DNA from: Limosilactobacillus oris
GTDB taxonomy: Bacteria; Bacillota; Bacilli; Lactobacillales; Lactobacillaceae
Direction of reading: 5' to 3'
Assembly: GCF_025311495.1 (NCBI RefSeq)
Contig: NZ_CP104398.1
Location: 186,001 to 250,000, forward strand
Length of the DNA: 64,000 bases
In this document: piece by piece, positions 35,222 to 44,877 of the stretch
Numbering within the stretch: position 1 is the first letter of the stretch
How the letters are laid out: every line of letters begins with the position of its first letter
The notes under the pieces: model-generated
Told to the model about the DNA's origin: nothing
Seen by the model: only the letters and a program-made list of their open reading frames with translations
Database searches by the model: none
Translations under genes and position numbers: made by a program

Positions 35222-35255
35222 AGGAAGTGGCGCCGTTGGTGGTTACTTCCTTTTT
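35222..35255 (+). terminator. Intrinsic terminator after rpsA
   Basis: AGGAAGT (35222-35228) pairs with ACTTCCT (35245-35251), followed by T residues to 35255. It starts 30 nt after the rpsA stop and 24 nt before der. Confidence 0.75.
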
Positions 35256-35278
35256 ATTCTTTGAAGGAAGGTGAAAAG

Positions 35279-36592
35279 ATGACTAATCCAGTTGTTGCAA
35301 TTGTCGGTCGGCCAAACGTCGGGAAGTCGACCCTGTTTAACCGGATTGCTGGTGAACGGATCTCCATTGTCGAAGATACTCCGGGAGTCACCCGGGATCG
35401 GATATATGCACATGGTGAATGGCTCGGCAAGAACTTTAACATGATTGATACCGGGGGAATTGAGTTGTCAGACCAGCCCCTGCTGACCCAAATCCGTCAA
35501 CAGGCAGAAATTGCCATCGACGAGGCCGACGTTATTGTGCTGGTGGTTGACGTTGAGAGCGGGGTGACCGATGCCGATGAGCAGGTAGCACGGATCCTTT
35601 ACCGTTCCAACAAGCCAGTTGTCCTGGCGGTGAATAAAGTCGATAATCCAGAACGGCGAAATGACATTTACGACTTTTACTCTCTAGGCCTGGGCGAACC
35701 ATATCCCGTTTCCAGTGTGCATGGTGTTGGCCTCGGGGACCTATTGGATGCGGTAATCCATAACTTCCCCGAGAACGCTGCAAATGAGGATGACGATAGC
35801 ATTCGCTTTAGCTTGATTGGCCGCCCAAACGTTGGGAAGTCGTCCCTGGTCAACGGAATTCTTGGTGAAAACCGGGTGATCGTGTCGAACATGGCGGGGA
35901 CGACCCGGGATGCCATCAATACCCGCTTCGTCGCTAAGGACGGGCAGGAATTTACCATGATTGATACCGCGGGAATTCGCAAGCAGGGCAAGATTTACGA
36001 AAATACCGAACGCTACGCCCTGATGCGGGCAATGCGGGCAATCGATGGGAGTGACGTTGTCCTGGTCGTGCTGAACGCCGAGGAGGGAATCCGGGAGATT
36101 GATAAGCACATTGCCGGTTACGCTCACGAAGCTGGTTGTGGGGTCATCATTGTCGTAAACAAGTGGGATACGCTAGAAGAGCATGACCAACGGACGATGA
36201 CCGACTTTACCAACCTGATCCGTCACGAGTTCCAGTACCTGTCCTATGCGCCGATTATTTTTGTATCTGCCAAGACCAAGCAGCGCTTGAACAAGCTGCC
36301 GGAAATGATTGAAGAAGTTTATGCCCACCACGAACGGCGGATCAAGTCGTCTGTTTTGAACAACGTCATTATGGACGCGATTGCTGCCAACCCGACGCCA
36401 ACGCAAAACGGCAAGCGTTTGCGGATCTTTTACGCGACGCAGGTGGCAACGGCTCCACCGACCTTTGTTGTCTTTGTTAACGATCCGGAGCTGATGCACT
36501 TCTCCTACGAACGGTACTTGGAAAACCAAATTCGGCAGGCCTTTGACTTTACGGGGACCCCGATTCATATCATCAAGCGGCAGCGACAATAA
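35279..36592 (+). CDS. der: Ribosome-associated GTPase Der (EngA)
   Basis: A 437-residue protein with two tandem GTPase domains, required for 50S assembly. The first P loop GRPNVGKS is at residues 10-17 and the second in [19 protein letters not shown] near 182-200. Each domain shows DT(G/A)G and NKxD motifs (NKVD, NKWD). A KH-like domain forms the C-terminus ([20 protein letters not shown]). The start at 35279 follows AAGGAAGG; the upstream in-frame ATG is rejected for lacking a ribosome site. Confidence 0.97.
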   Translation: MTNPVVAIVGRPNVGKSTLFNRIAGERISIVEDTPGVTRDRIYAHGEWLGKNFNMIDTGGIELSDQPLLTQIRQQAEIAIDEADVIVLVVDVESGVTDADEQVARILYRSNKPVVLAVNKVDNPERRNDIYDFYSLGLGEPYPVSSVHGVGLGDLLDAVIHNFPENAANEDDDSIRFSLIGRPNVGKSSLVNGILGENRVIVSNMAGTTRDAINTRFVAKDGQEFTMIDTAGIRKQGKIYENTERYALMRAMRAIDGSDVVLVVLNAEEGIREIDKHIAGYAHEAGCGVIIVVNKWDTLEEHDQRTMTDFTNLIRHEFQYLSYAPIIFVSAKTKQRLNKLPEMIEEVYAHHERRIKSSVLNNVIMDAIAANPTPTQNGKRLRIFYATQVATAPPTFVVFVNDPELMHFSYERYLENQIRQAFDFTGTPIHIIKRQRQ

Positions 36593-36630
36593 AAAAGATT
36601 AAAAATCGGGTGAAATCTTGCCAAAACCGC

Positions 36631-36659
36631 TTGCCAGCAGGGTTTCACTATGCTAACCT
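36631..36659 (+). promoter_or_regulatory. Promoter of hup
   Basis: TTGCCA (36631-36636), 17 nt, then TGC-extended TAACCT (36654-36659). A second TTGCCA is at 36618. It predicts a leader of about 105 nt before the hup ATG. The remaining gap shows short inverted repeats but no gene. Confidence 0.55.
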
Positions 36660-36771
36660 TAACAATGAAATGATACGAACTCCTCGTAATTATTTCGTTA
36701 ATTTTGGACCACTCAAAATTAACATTTGAGTGTCAGCACCGCGTGTGTTGACTTGTGGGAGGTGAAAACAA

Positions 36772-37047
36772 ATGGCAAACAAAGCAGAATTAGTAAGCAA
36801 TGTTGCTAATGCAACTGGCTTGACCAAGAAGGATGCTACTGCAGCTGTTGACGCTGTCTTCAGTTCAATTCAAGCATCTTTGGCCAAGGGGGAAAAGGTT
36901 CAATTGATCGGCTTCGGTAACTTCGAAGTACGTCAACGTGCTGCACGGAAGGGCCGTAACCCACAAACTGGACAAGAAATCCAAATTCCTGCAAGCAAGG
37001 TACCAGCATTCAAGCCTGGTAAAGCTTTAAAGGATGCTGTTAAGTAA
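36772..37047 (+). CDS. hup: DNA-binding protein HU
   Basis: A 91-residue histone-like protein that bends and compacts DNA as a dimer. It starts [20 protein letters not shown], and the DNA-binding arm is seen in [20 protein letters not shown], with the intercalating proline in the [13 protein letters not shown] end. GGGAGGTG lies upstream. Codon use is strongly biased to GTT, GCT, GAA and AAG, as in very highly expressed genes. It has its own promoter and a strong terminator. Confidence 0.98.
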   Translation: MANKAELVSNVANATGLTKKDATAAVDAVFSSIQASLAKGEKVQLIGFGNFEVRQRAARKGRNPQTGQEIQIPASKVPAFKPGKALKDAVK

Positions 37048-37066
37048 TTTAACAGTCTAAAGACTG

Positions 37067-37103
37067 TAAAGCGAGAAGGGTCTTTCCTTCTCGCTTTATT
37101 TTG
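37067..37103 (+). terminator. Intrinsic terminator after hup
   Basis: TAAAGCGAGAAGG (37067-37079) pairs with CCTTCTCGCTTTA (37086-37098), followed by TTTTG. A small hairpin ACAGTC/GACTGT (37052-37067) precedes it. Confidence 0.88.
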
Positions 37104-37149
37104 TCTCATGGTATAGTAAAGGAAGTAATTACATGAGGAGGGACTATGA

Positions 37150-38412
37150 ATGACCTATTCAGAACAAATGCTTGACCAGCTCCAGGCGGGCCAGCTAGAA
37201 GCCGCCCAGTCAAGTTTTCGCCAGGCCCTGGCAAAAGACGATGATGAGCTGCTCTTCAGTCTGGGGGAGGAGCTTTACGGCCTCGGCTTCCTTCAGCAGG
37301 CCCAGCGGGTGTACCTGACCCTGTTAGAAAGATACCCTGCCGAGGATGAGCTGCGAACCAACCTGGCAACGATTGCCATCGACGAAGGCCACAACGATGA
37401 GGCCCTTTCCTACCTTGCCCAGGTCAAGCCGGATTCACCCGCCTATTTAGAGTCGCTGCTGGTCGCTGCCGATCTGTACCAGACGGAGGAAGAATTTGAG
37501 GTGACCGAACAGAAGTTACAGGAGGCTTATCGAATTGCACCGGACGAGCCAGCAGTGGAGTTTGCCCTTGGTGAGTTTTACTTCCTGATTGGTCATTATG
37601 ACGAAGCGATTCGCTACTATTTTGAGTTGATCAAGCATGGCTATACCGACTTTGCCAAGGTCGACATCGCCGGACGCTTAGGGATGTGTTACGCCCAGAG
37701 CGGGCAATTTAAGCAGGCCCTTGGTTACCTGCAGCAGGTTAAGCCGGAATACCGGACCAGCGACATCCGCTTCCAAACTGGACTAACGGAACTCTCGCTC
37801 GGCCAGTTAGACGCCGCGGAAAAAGAACTGAGCGAGCTGATTGAGGATGATGACCAGTACGCGTCTGCCTACCCGGCCTTGGCCACTGCGCTGACTAAGC
37901 AGCATAAGTACCAGCAGGCCTTGAAGGTGGCCCAGGAAGGGCTGGCGGTTGACCAGTATAACGAGCAACTGTATGCCCAGGCAGCCGCGATTGTCAGTCA
38001 CCTGGGAAACGCTAAGTTGATGAAAAAGTACCTGACTAAGGCTCACGAGCTGGATCCGGATAACCTGACGATTACCTTGCAGTACAGTAACTTCCTCCTG
38101 CACCAGCATGATGACAAGGCAAATATTGCCTTGCTGGCTCCCCTAACGGAAGAGGACGAGGTCGACCCCCAGGTATACTGGAACTTGGCCCGGTCGTACC
38201 AGCGAACCGAAGACTTTGCCCAGGCTGGTAAGGATTACCAAACGGCAGCCCCTGCTTATGCTGACAACCCGACTTTCCTCAAGGAACTGGTTGGTTACTA
38301 TCAGGAAACCGGACAGCGTGACCGCCTCCTGCCGACCTTGCGCCATTACCTGGAACTAGAACCAACGGATGCTGAAATGCAGGACTTATTAGCGGAATAC
38401 GAAGAGTATTAA
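37150..38412 (+). CDS. Tetratricopeptide repeat protein (YpiA-like)
   Basis: A 420-residue soluble protein built almost entirely of TPR helical pairs. Repeat units are recognisable by patterns such as GFLQQAQRVYLTLLERYPAE, AYRIAPDEPAVEFALGEFYF, GHYDEAIRYYFELIK, GQFKQALGYLQQVKPEYRTS and KYQQALKVAQEGLAVDQ. It resembles B. subtilis YpiA. No signal peptide. TPR proteins act as protein-interaction scaffolds; the partner is unknown. AGGAGGG sits 7 nt before the ATG. Confidence 0.85.
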   Translation: MTYSEQMLDQLQAGQLEAAQSSFRQALAKDDDELLFSLGEELYGLGFLQQAQRVYLTLLERYPAEDELRTNLATIAIDEGHNDEALSYLAQVKPDSPAYLESLLVAADLYQTEEEFEVTEQKLQEAYRIAPDEPAVEFALGEFYFLIGHYDEAIRYYFELIKHGYTDFAKVDIAGRLGMCYAQSGQFKQALGYLQQVKPEYRTSDIRFQTGLTELSLGQLDAAEKELSELIEDDDQYASAYPALATALTKQHKYQQALKVAQEGLAVDQYNEQLYAQAAAIVSHLGNAKLMKKYLTKAHELDPDNLTITLQYSNFLLHQHDDKANIALLAPLTEEDEVDPQVYWNLARSYQRTEDFAQAGKDYQTAAPAYADNPTFLKELVGYYQETGQRDRLLPTLRHYLELEPTDAEMQDLLAEYEEY

Positions 38413-38482
38413 AGCTGCCCGTCATTCCCTCGTAGTCTTGGTAAGAAGATTCGGCCCCTATAAGAAGATGAATAGCGTAGTA

Positions 38483-38536
38483 CCCCAATGAGCTCCAGTT
38501 CGGCTTTACCGAGCGCTGGAGCTCATTGGGCTTTTT
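38483..38536. terminator. Long hairpin terminator with TTCGG-CTTTA-CCGAG tip, copy 2
   Basis: CCCAATGAGCTCCAG (38484-38498) pairs with CTGGAGCTCATTGGG (38516-38530). The stem extends through TTCGG/CCGAG to a CTTTA loop, with CTTTTT after it. The tip GTTCGGCTTTACCGAGC is identical to copy 1 at 1737-1784 although the outer stem differs. It separates the TPR gene from the convergent recombinase-like gene. Confidence 0.85.
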
Positions 38537-38565
38537 AAAGGGAAACACTGCTAACTTACTGTCAA

Positions 38566-39393
38566 TTAGAGGTCGGCGTTGATCAAAAGCCGTTGGTAGT
38601 AGAGCAGTGAGGCCGGATCAAGGTGGAGGGCGTCCTCAAGCTGTTGGTCACTGTCCCGGCGGTGTTCGGCCAGGTAGAGCAGGATGTAGCTTTGGTGCAG
38701 GTACTTGGGGGCGAGGCTGAAACCCAGGTATTCCTCGTCCTGGTGGAGGAACTTATGCAGGGCGGGGTTACTCAGCCGGGGATTCGTGGGGTTGAACCGC
38801 TGCTTGAGGAAGAGGTCGGGCGAGTGCTGTAGCCGCTGCCGGGGAGCGAGATAGTCCAGCAACTGGCGACGAAAGCGCTGCTCAGCGGGGGTGGCCAGTG
38901 GTAGCTGACCGAAGACCTGGTAGAACCCCGGTTGGAGAAATTCACCGACCGTGAAGCCATACTTACTCAGGAGCAGGGTGAGCCGGGTGTAGTAGTGCAA
39001 GTGCTCATCCGCTAACAACTGGTCAAGCTTTGCTAACCACTTGCTAGCAACACGCTGGTTAGGAGCCACCGCCTGCCCGTGCAGGGTAAGGGTGGGGTAG
39101 TCGCTGATCAGTTGGTGGGTGAAGAGGTAGCGAAAATAGCGGTTCAGCTGTGAAAGAATTTTGTTGTAAGTCGTCATGGTGATTTGCTTGTCGTCCCGGA
39201 GGTAGTTAAGGTAGGCGCGGACATCCGTTTCGGTTAGGTTGTCGAGTGTTGGTTGCTGGGCAAATAGGGGACGGTTCGCGCGCAAGTAGTTAAAGAGGTT
39301 AGTAAGGCTGGTGTCGTAGGTTTTGATGGTCAGCGGGGAAAGCTCCTGCTGGTCAAGGAACCGGCGGAAATTTTGCTGGTAGGGGTAATCCAT
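38566..39393 (-). CDS. Degenerate tyrosine recombinase/integrase-like protein
   Basis: A 275-residue protein that begins like XerD/integrase: a SAM-like N-terminal domain (LTIKTYDTSLTNLFNYL, then VRAYLNYLRDD, MTTYNKILSQLNRYFRYLF). In the catalytic half the box I arginine is Thr148 (YGFTVGEFL), the box II His and Arg are Lys230 and His233 (APKYLHQSY). Only a possible His257 and Tyr266 remain. It should be inactive as a recombinase. It is transcribed against both neighbours, between the TPR gene and cca. The start ATG at 39391-39393 has only a weak GTGAG upstream. Function unknown; a DNA-binding role is plausible. Confidence 0.78.
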   Translation of the reverse strand: MDYPYQQNFRRFLDQQELSPLTIKTYDTSLTNLFNYLRANRPLFAQQPTLDNLTETDVRAYLNYLRDDKQITMTTYNKILSQLNRYFRYLFTHQLISDYPTLTLHGQAVAPNQRVASKWLAKLDQLLADEHLHYYTRLTLLLSKYGFTVGEFLQPGFYQVFGQLPLATPAEQRFRRQLLDYLAPRQRLQHSPDLFLKQRFNPTNPRLSNPALHKFLHQDEEYLGFSLAPKYLHQSYILLYLAEHRRDSDQQLEDALHLDPASLLYYQRLLINADL

Positions 39394-39485
39394 GGTTGAA
39401 GCTCACTTTCAAGAAATTATTTACTTTAACTATAACACAAAAACCAAACCGCTAAACAAAGACTTTCGCATGATGAGCCGGGATT

Positions 39486-39494
39486 TGCTATAAT
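39486..39494 (+). promoter_or_regulatory. Extended -10 promoter of cca
   Basis: TGC-TATAAT (39486-39494) 44 nt before the cca ATG, with no clear -35. The 145-nt divergent gap also holds A+T-rich sequence that must contain the promoter of the minus-strand recombinase-like gene. Confidence 0.6.
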
Positions 39495-39537
39495 CAATAC
39501 TGATTGTTACAAAATTTCACGGTAAGGGATTGATGAA

Positions 39538-40743
39538 ATGATAATAAAAAAATTACCACCAATATTTGAACCCGCCCGTCCGGTACTGCAAAAAATCGAG
39601 CAGGCGGGGTTTGAGGCCTATTTTGTCGGTGGTTGTGTTCGCGACACCATTCTCGGTGACCCGATTCACGATATTGATATTGCGACGAGTGCCTACCCTA
39701 GTGAAATTAAACAAATTTTTAAACGGACGGTTGATACCGGAATCGAACACGGGACGGTGATGATTCTTGACCACGGGGTTGGGTATGAAACCACTACCTT
39801 TCGGACCGAGTCTGGCTACCAGGATTTCCGCCGACCAGACAATGTCACCTTCGTGCGCTCCCTAGCTGAGGACTTACAACGCCGGGACTTTACCATTAAT
39901 GCCCTGGCCCTGCGTCAAAACGGCGAGGTAGTGGACCTCTTTGACGGCTTGGGCGATTTGCAGCGCCGACTGATCCGGGCGGTGGGTGACCCCAACGAAC
40001 GTTTCCATGAAGACGCCCTCCGCATGATGCGCGCGGTTCGCTTCGCCAGCAAGTTGGACTTCGTGATTGACCGGCCAACCTTAGAAGGCATTAACGCCAA
40101 TGCACACCTGCTAGCTAAGATCGCGGTGGAGCGGATCCGGGTAGAACTGGAAAAAATGTTTTTGGGCCAAAACCCGCCCGCGGGGTTAAAGGACTTCCTG
40201 GAAACCGGCCTTTACCAATATTGTCCAGGACTGAAAGCTGCTCGCCAGCAACTCGGTCTCCTGCTAGTGAATGGTAATGGCTGGGCCCTGACAAATGTCG
40301 ACCAAGTCTGGGCATTGCTGGCTGTTCAACTGGGCTTGAGTGGAAAACAGGCGGCTAAGTTCCTGCGTACGTGGAAAACATCGAATGAAACCATCCGTCA
40401 GGTGGGAAAGATTATTTTAGCGGTTAATGCTCTCCGCCAGAAACAAGTCACTCCAGACCTGATGTTTACGGTTGGTTGGCCGGCATTAAGCGATGCTAAC
40501 CAGGTTGCGGCAGTTTACGGCTGGCAGCAAGCAGCAGCTAGTTTGAAAAAGCAGTACGATGAGTTGCCAATCAAGACGGCCAAGGAGCTGGCGGTGGATG
40601 GCCGAACTTTAATTCAGGAGGCCGGGTTAAAGCCAGGCCCCGCCCTGGGAAAAGTATTGAACACCCTGGTGGAAGACGTTGTCAATGGTCGGCTGGCAAA
40701 TGACAAAGCTGAGCTGCTGCAACGGGCCGCCATTTTAGGATAG
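39538..40743 (+). CDS. cca: CCA-adding tRNA nucleotidyltransferase
   Basis: A 401-residue class II nucleotidyltransferase that builds or repairs the 3' CCA of tRNA without a template. The head-domain motif GFEAYFVGGCVRDTILGDP and catalytic DIDIATSAYP are at about 23-53. DFTINALAL and the RFHEDALRMMRAVRFASKL segment follow. AAGGGA (39523-39528) sets the start. It is followed 18 nt later by the ABC-F gene, a conserved pairing. Confidence 0.96.
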   Translation: MIIKKLPPIFEPARPVLQKIEQAGFEAYFVGGCVRDTILGDPIHDIDIATSAYPSEIKQIFKRTVDTGIEHGTVMILDHGVGYETTTFRTESGYQDFRRPDNVTFVRSLAEDLQRRDFTINALALRQNGEVVDLFDGLGDLQRRLIRAVGDPNERFHEDALRMMRAVRFASKLDFVIDRPTLEGINANAHLLAKIAVERIRVELEKMFLGQNPPAGLKDFLETGLYQYCPGLKAARQQLGLLLVNGNGWALTNVDQVWALLAVQLGLSGKQAAKFLRTWKTSNETIRQVGKIILAVNALRQKQVTPDLMFTVGWPALSDANQVAAVYGWQQAAASLKKQYDELPIKTAKELAVDGRTLIQEAGLKPGPALGKVLNTLVEDVVNGRLANDKAELLQRAAILG

Positions 40744-40761
40744 CAAAGAAGGATTGATAAA

Positions 40762-42663
40762 ATGCAAACGATGAAGGTAGAGGGGCTGACCAGTACTTAC
40801 GGTGAAAAAGTCCTTTTTGACCACGTGAACTTCATTATTAACGAAAACGACCGGATTGGTCTGATCGGGGTTAACGGGAGCGGTAAAACAAGTCTGCTAA
40901 ACGCTATCGCAAGGGAAACTAGTGCCGAGAGCGGGACGATTACCACGCCTAACGACTATTCGATTGGCTATCTCCGTCAACAGCCCGAGTTGGATGAAGG
41001 CAAAACCATTATGGAAGCCGTCTTTGATGGTGAACAACCAGTGTTCAAAACGATTCGGGCGTACGAGCAAGCCTTGGTTGACTTTAGCGCCCATCCAGAG
41101 GACCAGCAGGCCAGCGACCGCTACACGAAGATGCAAGCACGAATGGACCAGGAAGATGCCTGGGAGGCTGATAGCCGGATTAAGACGATTTTAACCCAGC
41201 TTAAAATTACGGATACCAGTCAGCAAATTGCTGATTTATCTGGAGGCCAGCTCAAGCGGGTCGGCCTAGCACAAGTATTAATTCAGCAACCGGACCTGTT
41301 GCTGTTAGACGAACCGACCAACCACCTGGATCTTGATTCAGTTGTTTGGCTACAGGACTTCCTGGCGGGCTACAAGGGAGCAGTCGTTGTCGTAACCCAT
41401 GACCGTTACTTTCTGGACCAGGTCACCAACCATATTTGGGAACTTTCCTTTGGTAAACTGTACCAGTATGATGGCAATTACCAGGACTTTGTACAAAAAA
41501 AGGCCGAGCGGGTTGAACTTGCCAAGGAAACTGAACGCAAGAATCAGCAGCTCTATAAAAAGGAACTGGCCTGGATGCGGACAGGGGCCAAGGCCCGCTC
41601 AACTAAGCAGAAGGGCCGGATTAACCACTTCCACAAGCTAGAGGGTGAAATTGGCAAGCTCAAGACCGATGAGGACATCTCAATCAACCTTGGCTCCCAA
41701 CGGTTAGGGAAAGATGTGATTGAGTTTAAGGATGCCAACCTTACCCTGGGCGATCACCAGATCCTTCAGGACTTTAACTGGTTGGTCCAAGCCGGTGACC
41801 GAATTGGGATTACCGGTGAAAACGGGGCCGGCAAGACTAGTCTCCTGAACGTGATCGCTGACCGGCTGCCATTAGACAGCGGGGTCGTTAAGATTGGTGA
41901 AACAGTCAAGTTAGGCTACTATACTCAGCAAACCGAGGGGGTCGATGATGACCAGCGAATGATTAGTTTCCTGACCGAGGTGGCTGATAGCGTGACGGAC
42001 AAGGATGGCAACAAGCTCAGCGTTACCCAGCTCCTGGAACGCTTCCTTTTCCCACGCTTTATGCACGGCACGCTGATTCGAAAACTATCTGGTGGTGAGA
42101 AGCGGCGGTTGTACCTGCTCAAGATTTTAATGCAGCAACCGAACGTCCTGCTCCTCGACGAACCGACAAACGACCTGGATATTGGAACGCTGACGGTGCT
42201 AGAGGACTACCTGGATCACTTTGCAGGAACGGTTATCACGGTGTCTCACGACCGCTACTTCCTTGATAAAGTGGCGGATAACCTGCTGATTTTCCATGGA
42301 CAGGGAAACATCGAACGCTACACGGGCTACTTCACGGACTACCTGAAGCAGCAACAGCAGGCTAAGGAAAGTGAGCAGGATGCTCCTAAGGCCAAAAAGG
42401 TCAAGACCAGCCGTCCCGCACCCGCTAAAAAGCAGCCAGCCGAAAAGACGAAGCTGACCTATGCCGAGGAAATCGAATGGAAGCAGATCAACCAGGACCT
42501 GGATGACCTCAGCCAGAAGCAGCAAGAAATTGAAGAGGGAATGGCGGCGGCCGCTAACGACTACCCGAAACTAGCGGCTCTCCAAAAGGAATTAAATGAA
42601 GTTCAGCAGGAAGTCGATGAAAAGACGGCCCGCTGGGAATACTTGAGCAATTACGTGGAATAG
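40762..42663 (+). CDS. ABC-F family ATPase (YfmR/Uup-like)
   Basis: A 633-residue soluble protein with two ABC ATPase domains and no membrane part. The first has Walker [13 protein letters not shown] (about 37-48), signature [12 protein letters not shown] and Walker [13 protein letters not shown]; the second has [24 protein letters not shown] and [12 protein letters not shown]. The interdomain linker is charged ([20 protein letters not shown]). A Lys-rich stretch and C-terminal coiled coil (about 560-630) point to the Uup/YfmR group, which acts on ribosomes. Antibiotic-resistance ABC-F proteins share the fold, but the housekeeping context argues against that. Confidence 0.9.
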   Translation: MQTMKVEGLTSTYGEKVLFDHVNFIINENDRIGLIGVNGSGKTSLLNAIARETSAESGTITTPNDYSIGYLRQQPELDEGKTIMEAVFDGEQPVFKTIRAYEQALVDFSAHPEDQQASDRYTKMQARMDQEDAWEADSRIKTILTQLKITDTSQQIADLSGGQLKRVGLAQVLIQQPDLLLLDEPTNHLDLDSVVWLQDFLAGYKGAVVVVTHDRYFLDQVTNHIWELSFGKLYQYDGNYQDFVQKKAERVELAKETERKNQQLYKKELAWMRTGAKARSTKQKGRINHFHKLEGEIGKLKTDEDISINLGSQRLGKDVIEFKDANLTLGDHQILQDFNWLVQAGDRIGITGENGAGKTSLLNVIADRLPLDSGVVKIGETVKLGYYTQQTEGVDDDQRMISFLTEVADSVTDKDGNKLSVTQLLERFLFPRFMHGTLIRKLSGGEKRRLYLLKILMQQPNVLLLDEPTNDLDIGTLTVLEDYLDHFAGTVITVSHDRYFLDKVADNLLIFHGQGNIERYTGYFTDYLKQQQQAKESEQDAPKAKKVKTSRPAPAKKQPAEKTKLTYAEEIEWKQINQDLDDLSQKQQEIEEGMAAAANDYPKLAALQKELNEVQQEVDEKTARWEYLSNYVE

Positions 42664-42679
42664 TAAAGGAGTAAGACAA

Positions 42680-43642
42680 GTGGCAGTAAATCAAAATGAA
42701 CAGCAATACCTGGACCTCGCCCGGTACGTCTTGGAAAACGGTCATGAAAAAACTGACCGGACGGGAACGGGAACCCGGTCGGTCTTTGGCTACCAGATGC
42801 GCTTTGACCTTGCAAAGGGCTTCCCAATTTTAACAACCAAGAAGGTCCCGTTTGGCTTAATCAAGAGTGAACTCTTGTGGTTCCTGCGGGGCGACACCAA
42901 CATCCGTTTCCTCCTCCAGCACCATAACCATATCTGGGACGAATGGGCCTTTAAGAAGTGGGTGGAAAGTGACGAGTACCAGGGCCCGGACATGACCGAC
43001 TTTGGTCACCGCTGGCTGGTCGATGAGGACTTTAAGAAGCAGTATCTGGCAGAAAAGAAGGCTTTTTGCCAGCGAATTATTGACAACGCGGACTTCGCGA
43101 AAAAGTACGGGGACCTCGGCCTAGTTTACGGTAGCCAGTGGCGGCACTGGAAGACCAGCACTGGGGAAACGATTGACCAGATTGCTAACATCATTCACCA
43201 GATCAAGACGACCCCGGATTCACGGCGGATGATTGTTTCCGCTTGGAATCCCGAGGATGTGCCATCGATGGCTCTCCCACCGTGCCACACGATGTTTCAA
43301 TTTTACGTTAACGATGGCAAGCTCAGCTGTCAGCTCTACCAACGGAGTGCTGACATCTTCCTGGGAGTTCCGTTTAACATTGCCAGTTACGCGCTCCTGA
43401 CCCACATGATTGCCCACCAGTGCGGTTTACAGGTGGGGGACTTCGTGCATACCTTAGGGGATGCTCACATTTACCTGAACCACCTCGACCAGATTAAGGA
43501 GCAGCTCTCTCGGACGCCGCATGAGGCACCACGGTTGATTCTGCCAGCAGAACCAAAGCCGATTGACCAGTACGAAATGGAAGACATCAAATTGGAGGGT
43601 TACACTCACGAGGCCGCAATTAAGGCTCCGGTAGCAGTCTAG
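42680..43642 (+). CDS. thyA: Thymidylate synthase
   Basis: A 320-residue enzyme methylating dUMP to dTMP with methylenetetrahydrofolate. The catalytic cysteine lies in [14 protein letters not shown] (about residue 200), followed by [20 protein letters not shown]. The length includes the roughly 50-residue insertion known from the Lacticaseibacillus casei enzyme (here [20 protein letters not shown] and after). The start is GTG at 42680 with AAAGGAG 8 nt upstream. folA follows 10 nt later, so dTMP synthesis and regeneration of its folate are co-transcribed. Confidence 0.97.
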   Translation: MAVNQNEQQYLDLARYVLENGHEKTDRTGTGTRSVFGYQMRFDLAKGFPILTTKKVPFGLIKSELLWFLRGDTNIRFLLQHHNHIWDEWAFKKWVESDEYQGPDMTDFGHRWLVDEDFKKQYLAEKKAFCQRIIDNADFAKKYGDLGLVYGSQWRHWKTSTGETIDQIANIIHQIKTTPDSRRMIVSAWNPEDVPSMALPPCHTMFQFYVNDGKLSCQLYQRSADIFLGVPFNIASYALLTHMIAHQCGLQVGDFVHTLGDAHIYLNHLDQIKEQLSRTPHEAPRLILPAEPKPIDQYEMEDIKLEGYTHEAAIKAPVAV

Positions 43643-43652
43643 GAGGTTTCAA

Positions 43653-44150
43653 ATGACAGAAGTAAACTTTGTGTGGGCGGAGGACCTCGACGGCTGGATT
43701 GGCAAGGACCATGACCTTCCTTGGCACGTAAGCGCGGATTTGCGTCACTTCAAGAAGGAGACGGTCGGTCATCCCGTCGTGATGGGCCGGCGTACCTACG
43801 AGTCAATTGGCCGGCCGTTGCCCCAGCGGGAGAATATCGTCCTGACTCACCACTTGATTGCTGATGAGCGGGTCCAGTCGTTTGCTACGACTGCTGATTT
43901 TAAACAGTGGTTAGCCCAGACTGATGCGGAAACGGTGAGCGTTATCGGTGGTGCACAGGTATTTGCCCAGCTGTTTGACCAGGCAACAGTGTTGACCCGG
44001 ACAATAATCAACGGTCACTATAATGGCGATACAAAAATGCCACCGATCGATTATGATCAGTGGCACCGGGTTAGCCGCGAACCGGTCGAAGAAGCCGGCC
44101 AGGTTGTCTGCTGGTTTGAAAAATGGGTGTTAGACGTAAAAAAGGATTGA
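43653..44150 (+). CDS. folA: Dihydrofolate reductase
   Basis: A 165-residue NADPH-dependent reductase that regenerates tetrahydrofolate after ThyA. The substrate loop LDGWIGKDHDLPWHVSADLRH (in part, about 11-31), VVMGRRTYESIGRPLPQREN and VIGGAQVFAQL are DHFR motifs. AGGAGG lies upstream. Its last 21 nt overlap the 3' end of the convergent haemolysin-III gene, and no terminator separates the two. Confidence 0.96.
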   Translation: MTEVNFVWAEDLDGWIGKDHDLPWHVSADLRHFKKETVGHPVVMGRRTYESIGRPLPQRENIVLTHHLIADERVQSFATTADFKQWLAQTDAETVSVIGGAQVFAQLFDQATVLTRTIINGHYNGDTKMPPIDYDQWHRVSREPVEEAGQVVCWFEKWVLDVKKD

Positions 44151-44771
44151 GAAGTACATCAGTGCTGTTCCGGCCAGAACGAAGAAGTGCCAGATGAAAT
44201 GGGTGTAAGCGGTTGGCCGACTGTACAGCAACGCCCCTAAGGTAAAAGTAATACCGCCGGCTAGCAAGAGGCCAAAGCCCACCGGCCCCAGTGCGTGCCA
44301 GAGGGGGAAGAAGGCAAAGACACACAGCCAGCCCATCAGGACGTAAATCAGGGTCGAGTAGTTGCTCTTGTGTTTGAGCCAGATACTTTTATAAACGACA
44401 CCCAGGACGGCCAGTGCCCAGATAATGCCAAACATCGTCCAGCCTTCCCAGCCCCTGATGGCGACCAGGCAATAGGGGGTGTAGGTGCCGGCAATCAGGA
44501 TGTAGATCATGCAGTGGTCAAAGATTTGGAAGAGGTGCTTAGCCTTGGTAAAGACGAGGGCGTGGAAGAGTGTCGACGAGAGATAGAACAGGATGAGGAT
44601 ACTGCCGTAAACCGTAAAGGTCACGACCCGCATGGGACTTCCAGTATGAGCTGCTCTGATAATCAAAAAGACTAACCCAGCGATTGCCAGGGCGGTGCCA
44701 ATCCCGTGAGTAATTGCGTTTCCAATTTCAATTAAGAGTGTTTTAGTATCTGTCTTACTTGTTTGTGCCAA
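44130..44771 (-). CDS. Haemolysin III family membrane protein
   Basis: A 213-residue PAQR/Hly-III protein with seven hydrophobic helices. The family's metal-site residues are visible: NAITHGIG near the N-terminus, SSTLFHAL, DHCMIYILIAGTYTP, and HFIWHFFVLAG near the C-terminus. The family has been linked to membrane energetics and fluidity rather than proven haemolysis. The start is TTG at 44771 preceded by AAGGAG 9 nt away. It converges on folA with a 21-nt overlap of coding ends. Confidence 0.9.
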   Translation of the reverse strand: MAQTSKTDTKTLLIEIGNAITHGIGTALAIAGLVFLIIRAAHTGSPMRVVTFTVYGSILILFYLSSTLFHALVFTKAKHLFQIFDHCMIYILIAGTYTPYCLVAIRGWEGWTMFGIIWALAVLGVVYKSIWLKHKSNYSTLIYVLMGWLCVFAFFPLWHALGPVGFGLLLAGGITFTLGALLYSRPTAYTHFIWHFFVLAGTALMYFSILFYV

Positions 44772-44877
44772 CTTTATTACTCCTTTCGTACCAATCTGCG
44801 GTGAATTCTAAAGGGCTTTTTGGTATACTATTACTATAAAAAATTGAATTAGGTATTTAAATATAACCGTTTTTCGT

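Noticed and set aside
44295-44675. 126-codon plus-strand frame opposite the haemolysin-III gene
   Set aside because: Its sequence is rich in Glu/Asp/Gly complementary to the membrane helices of the real gene and has no ribosome site.
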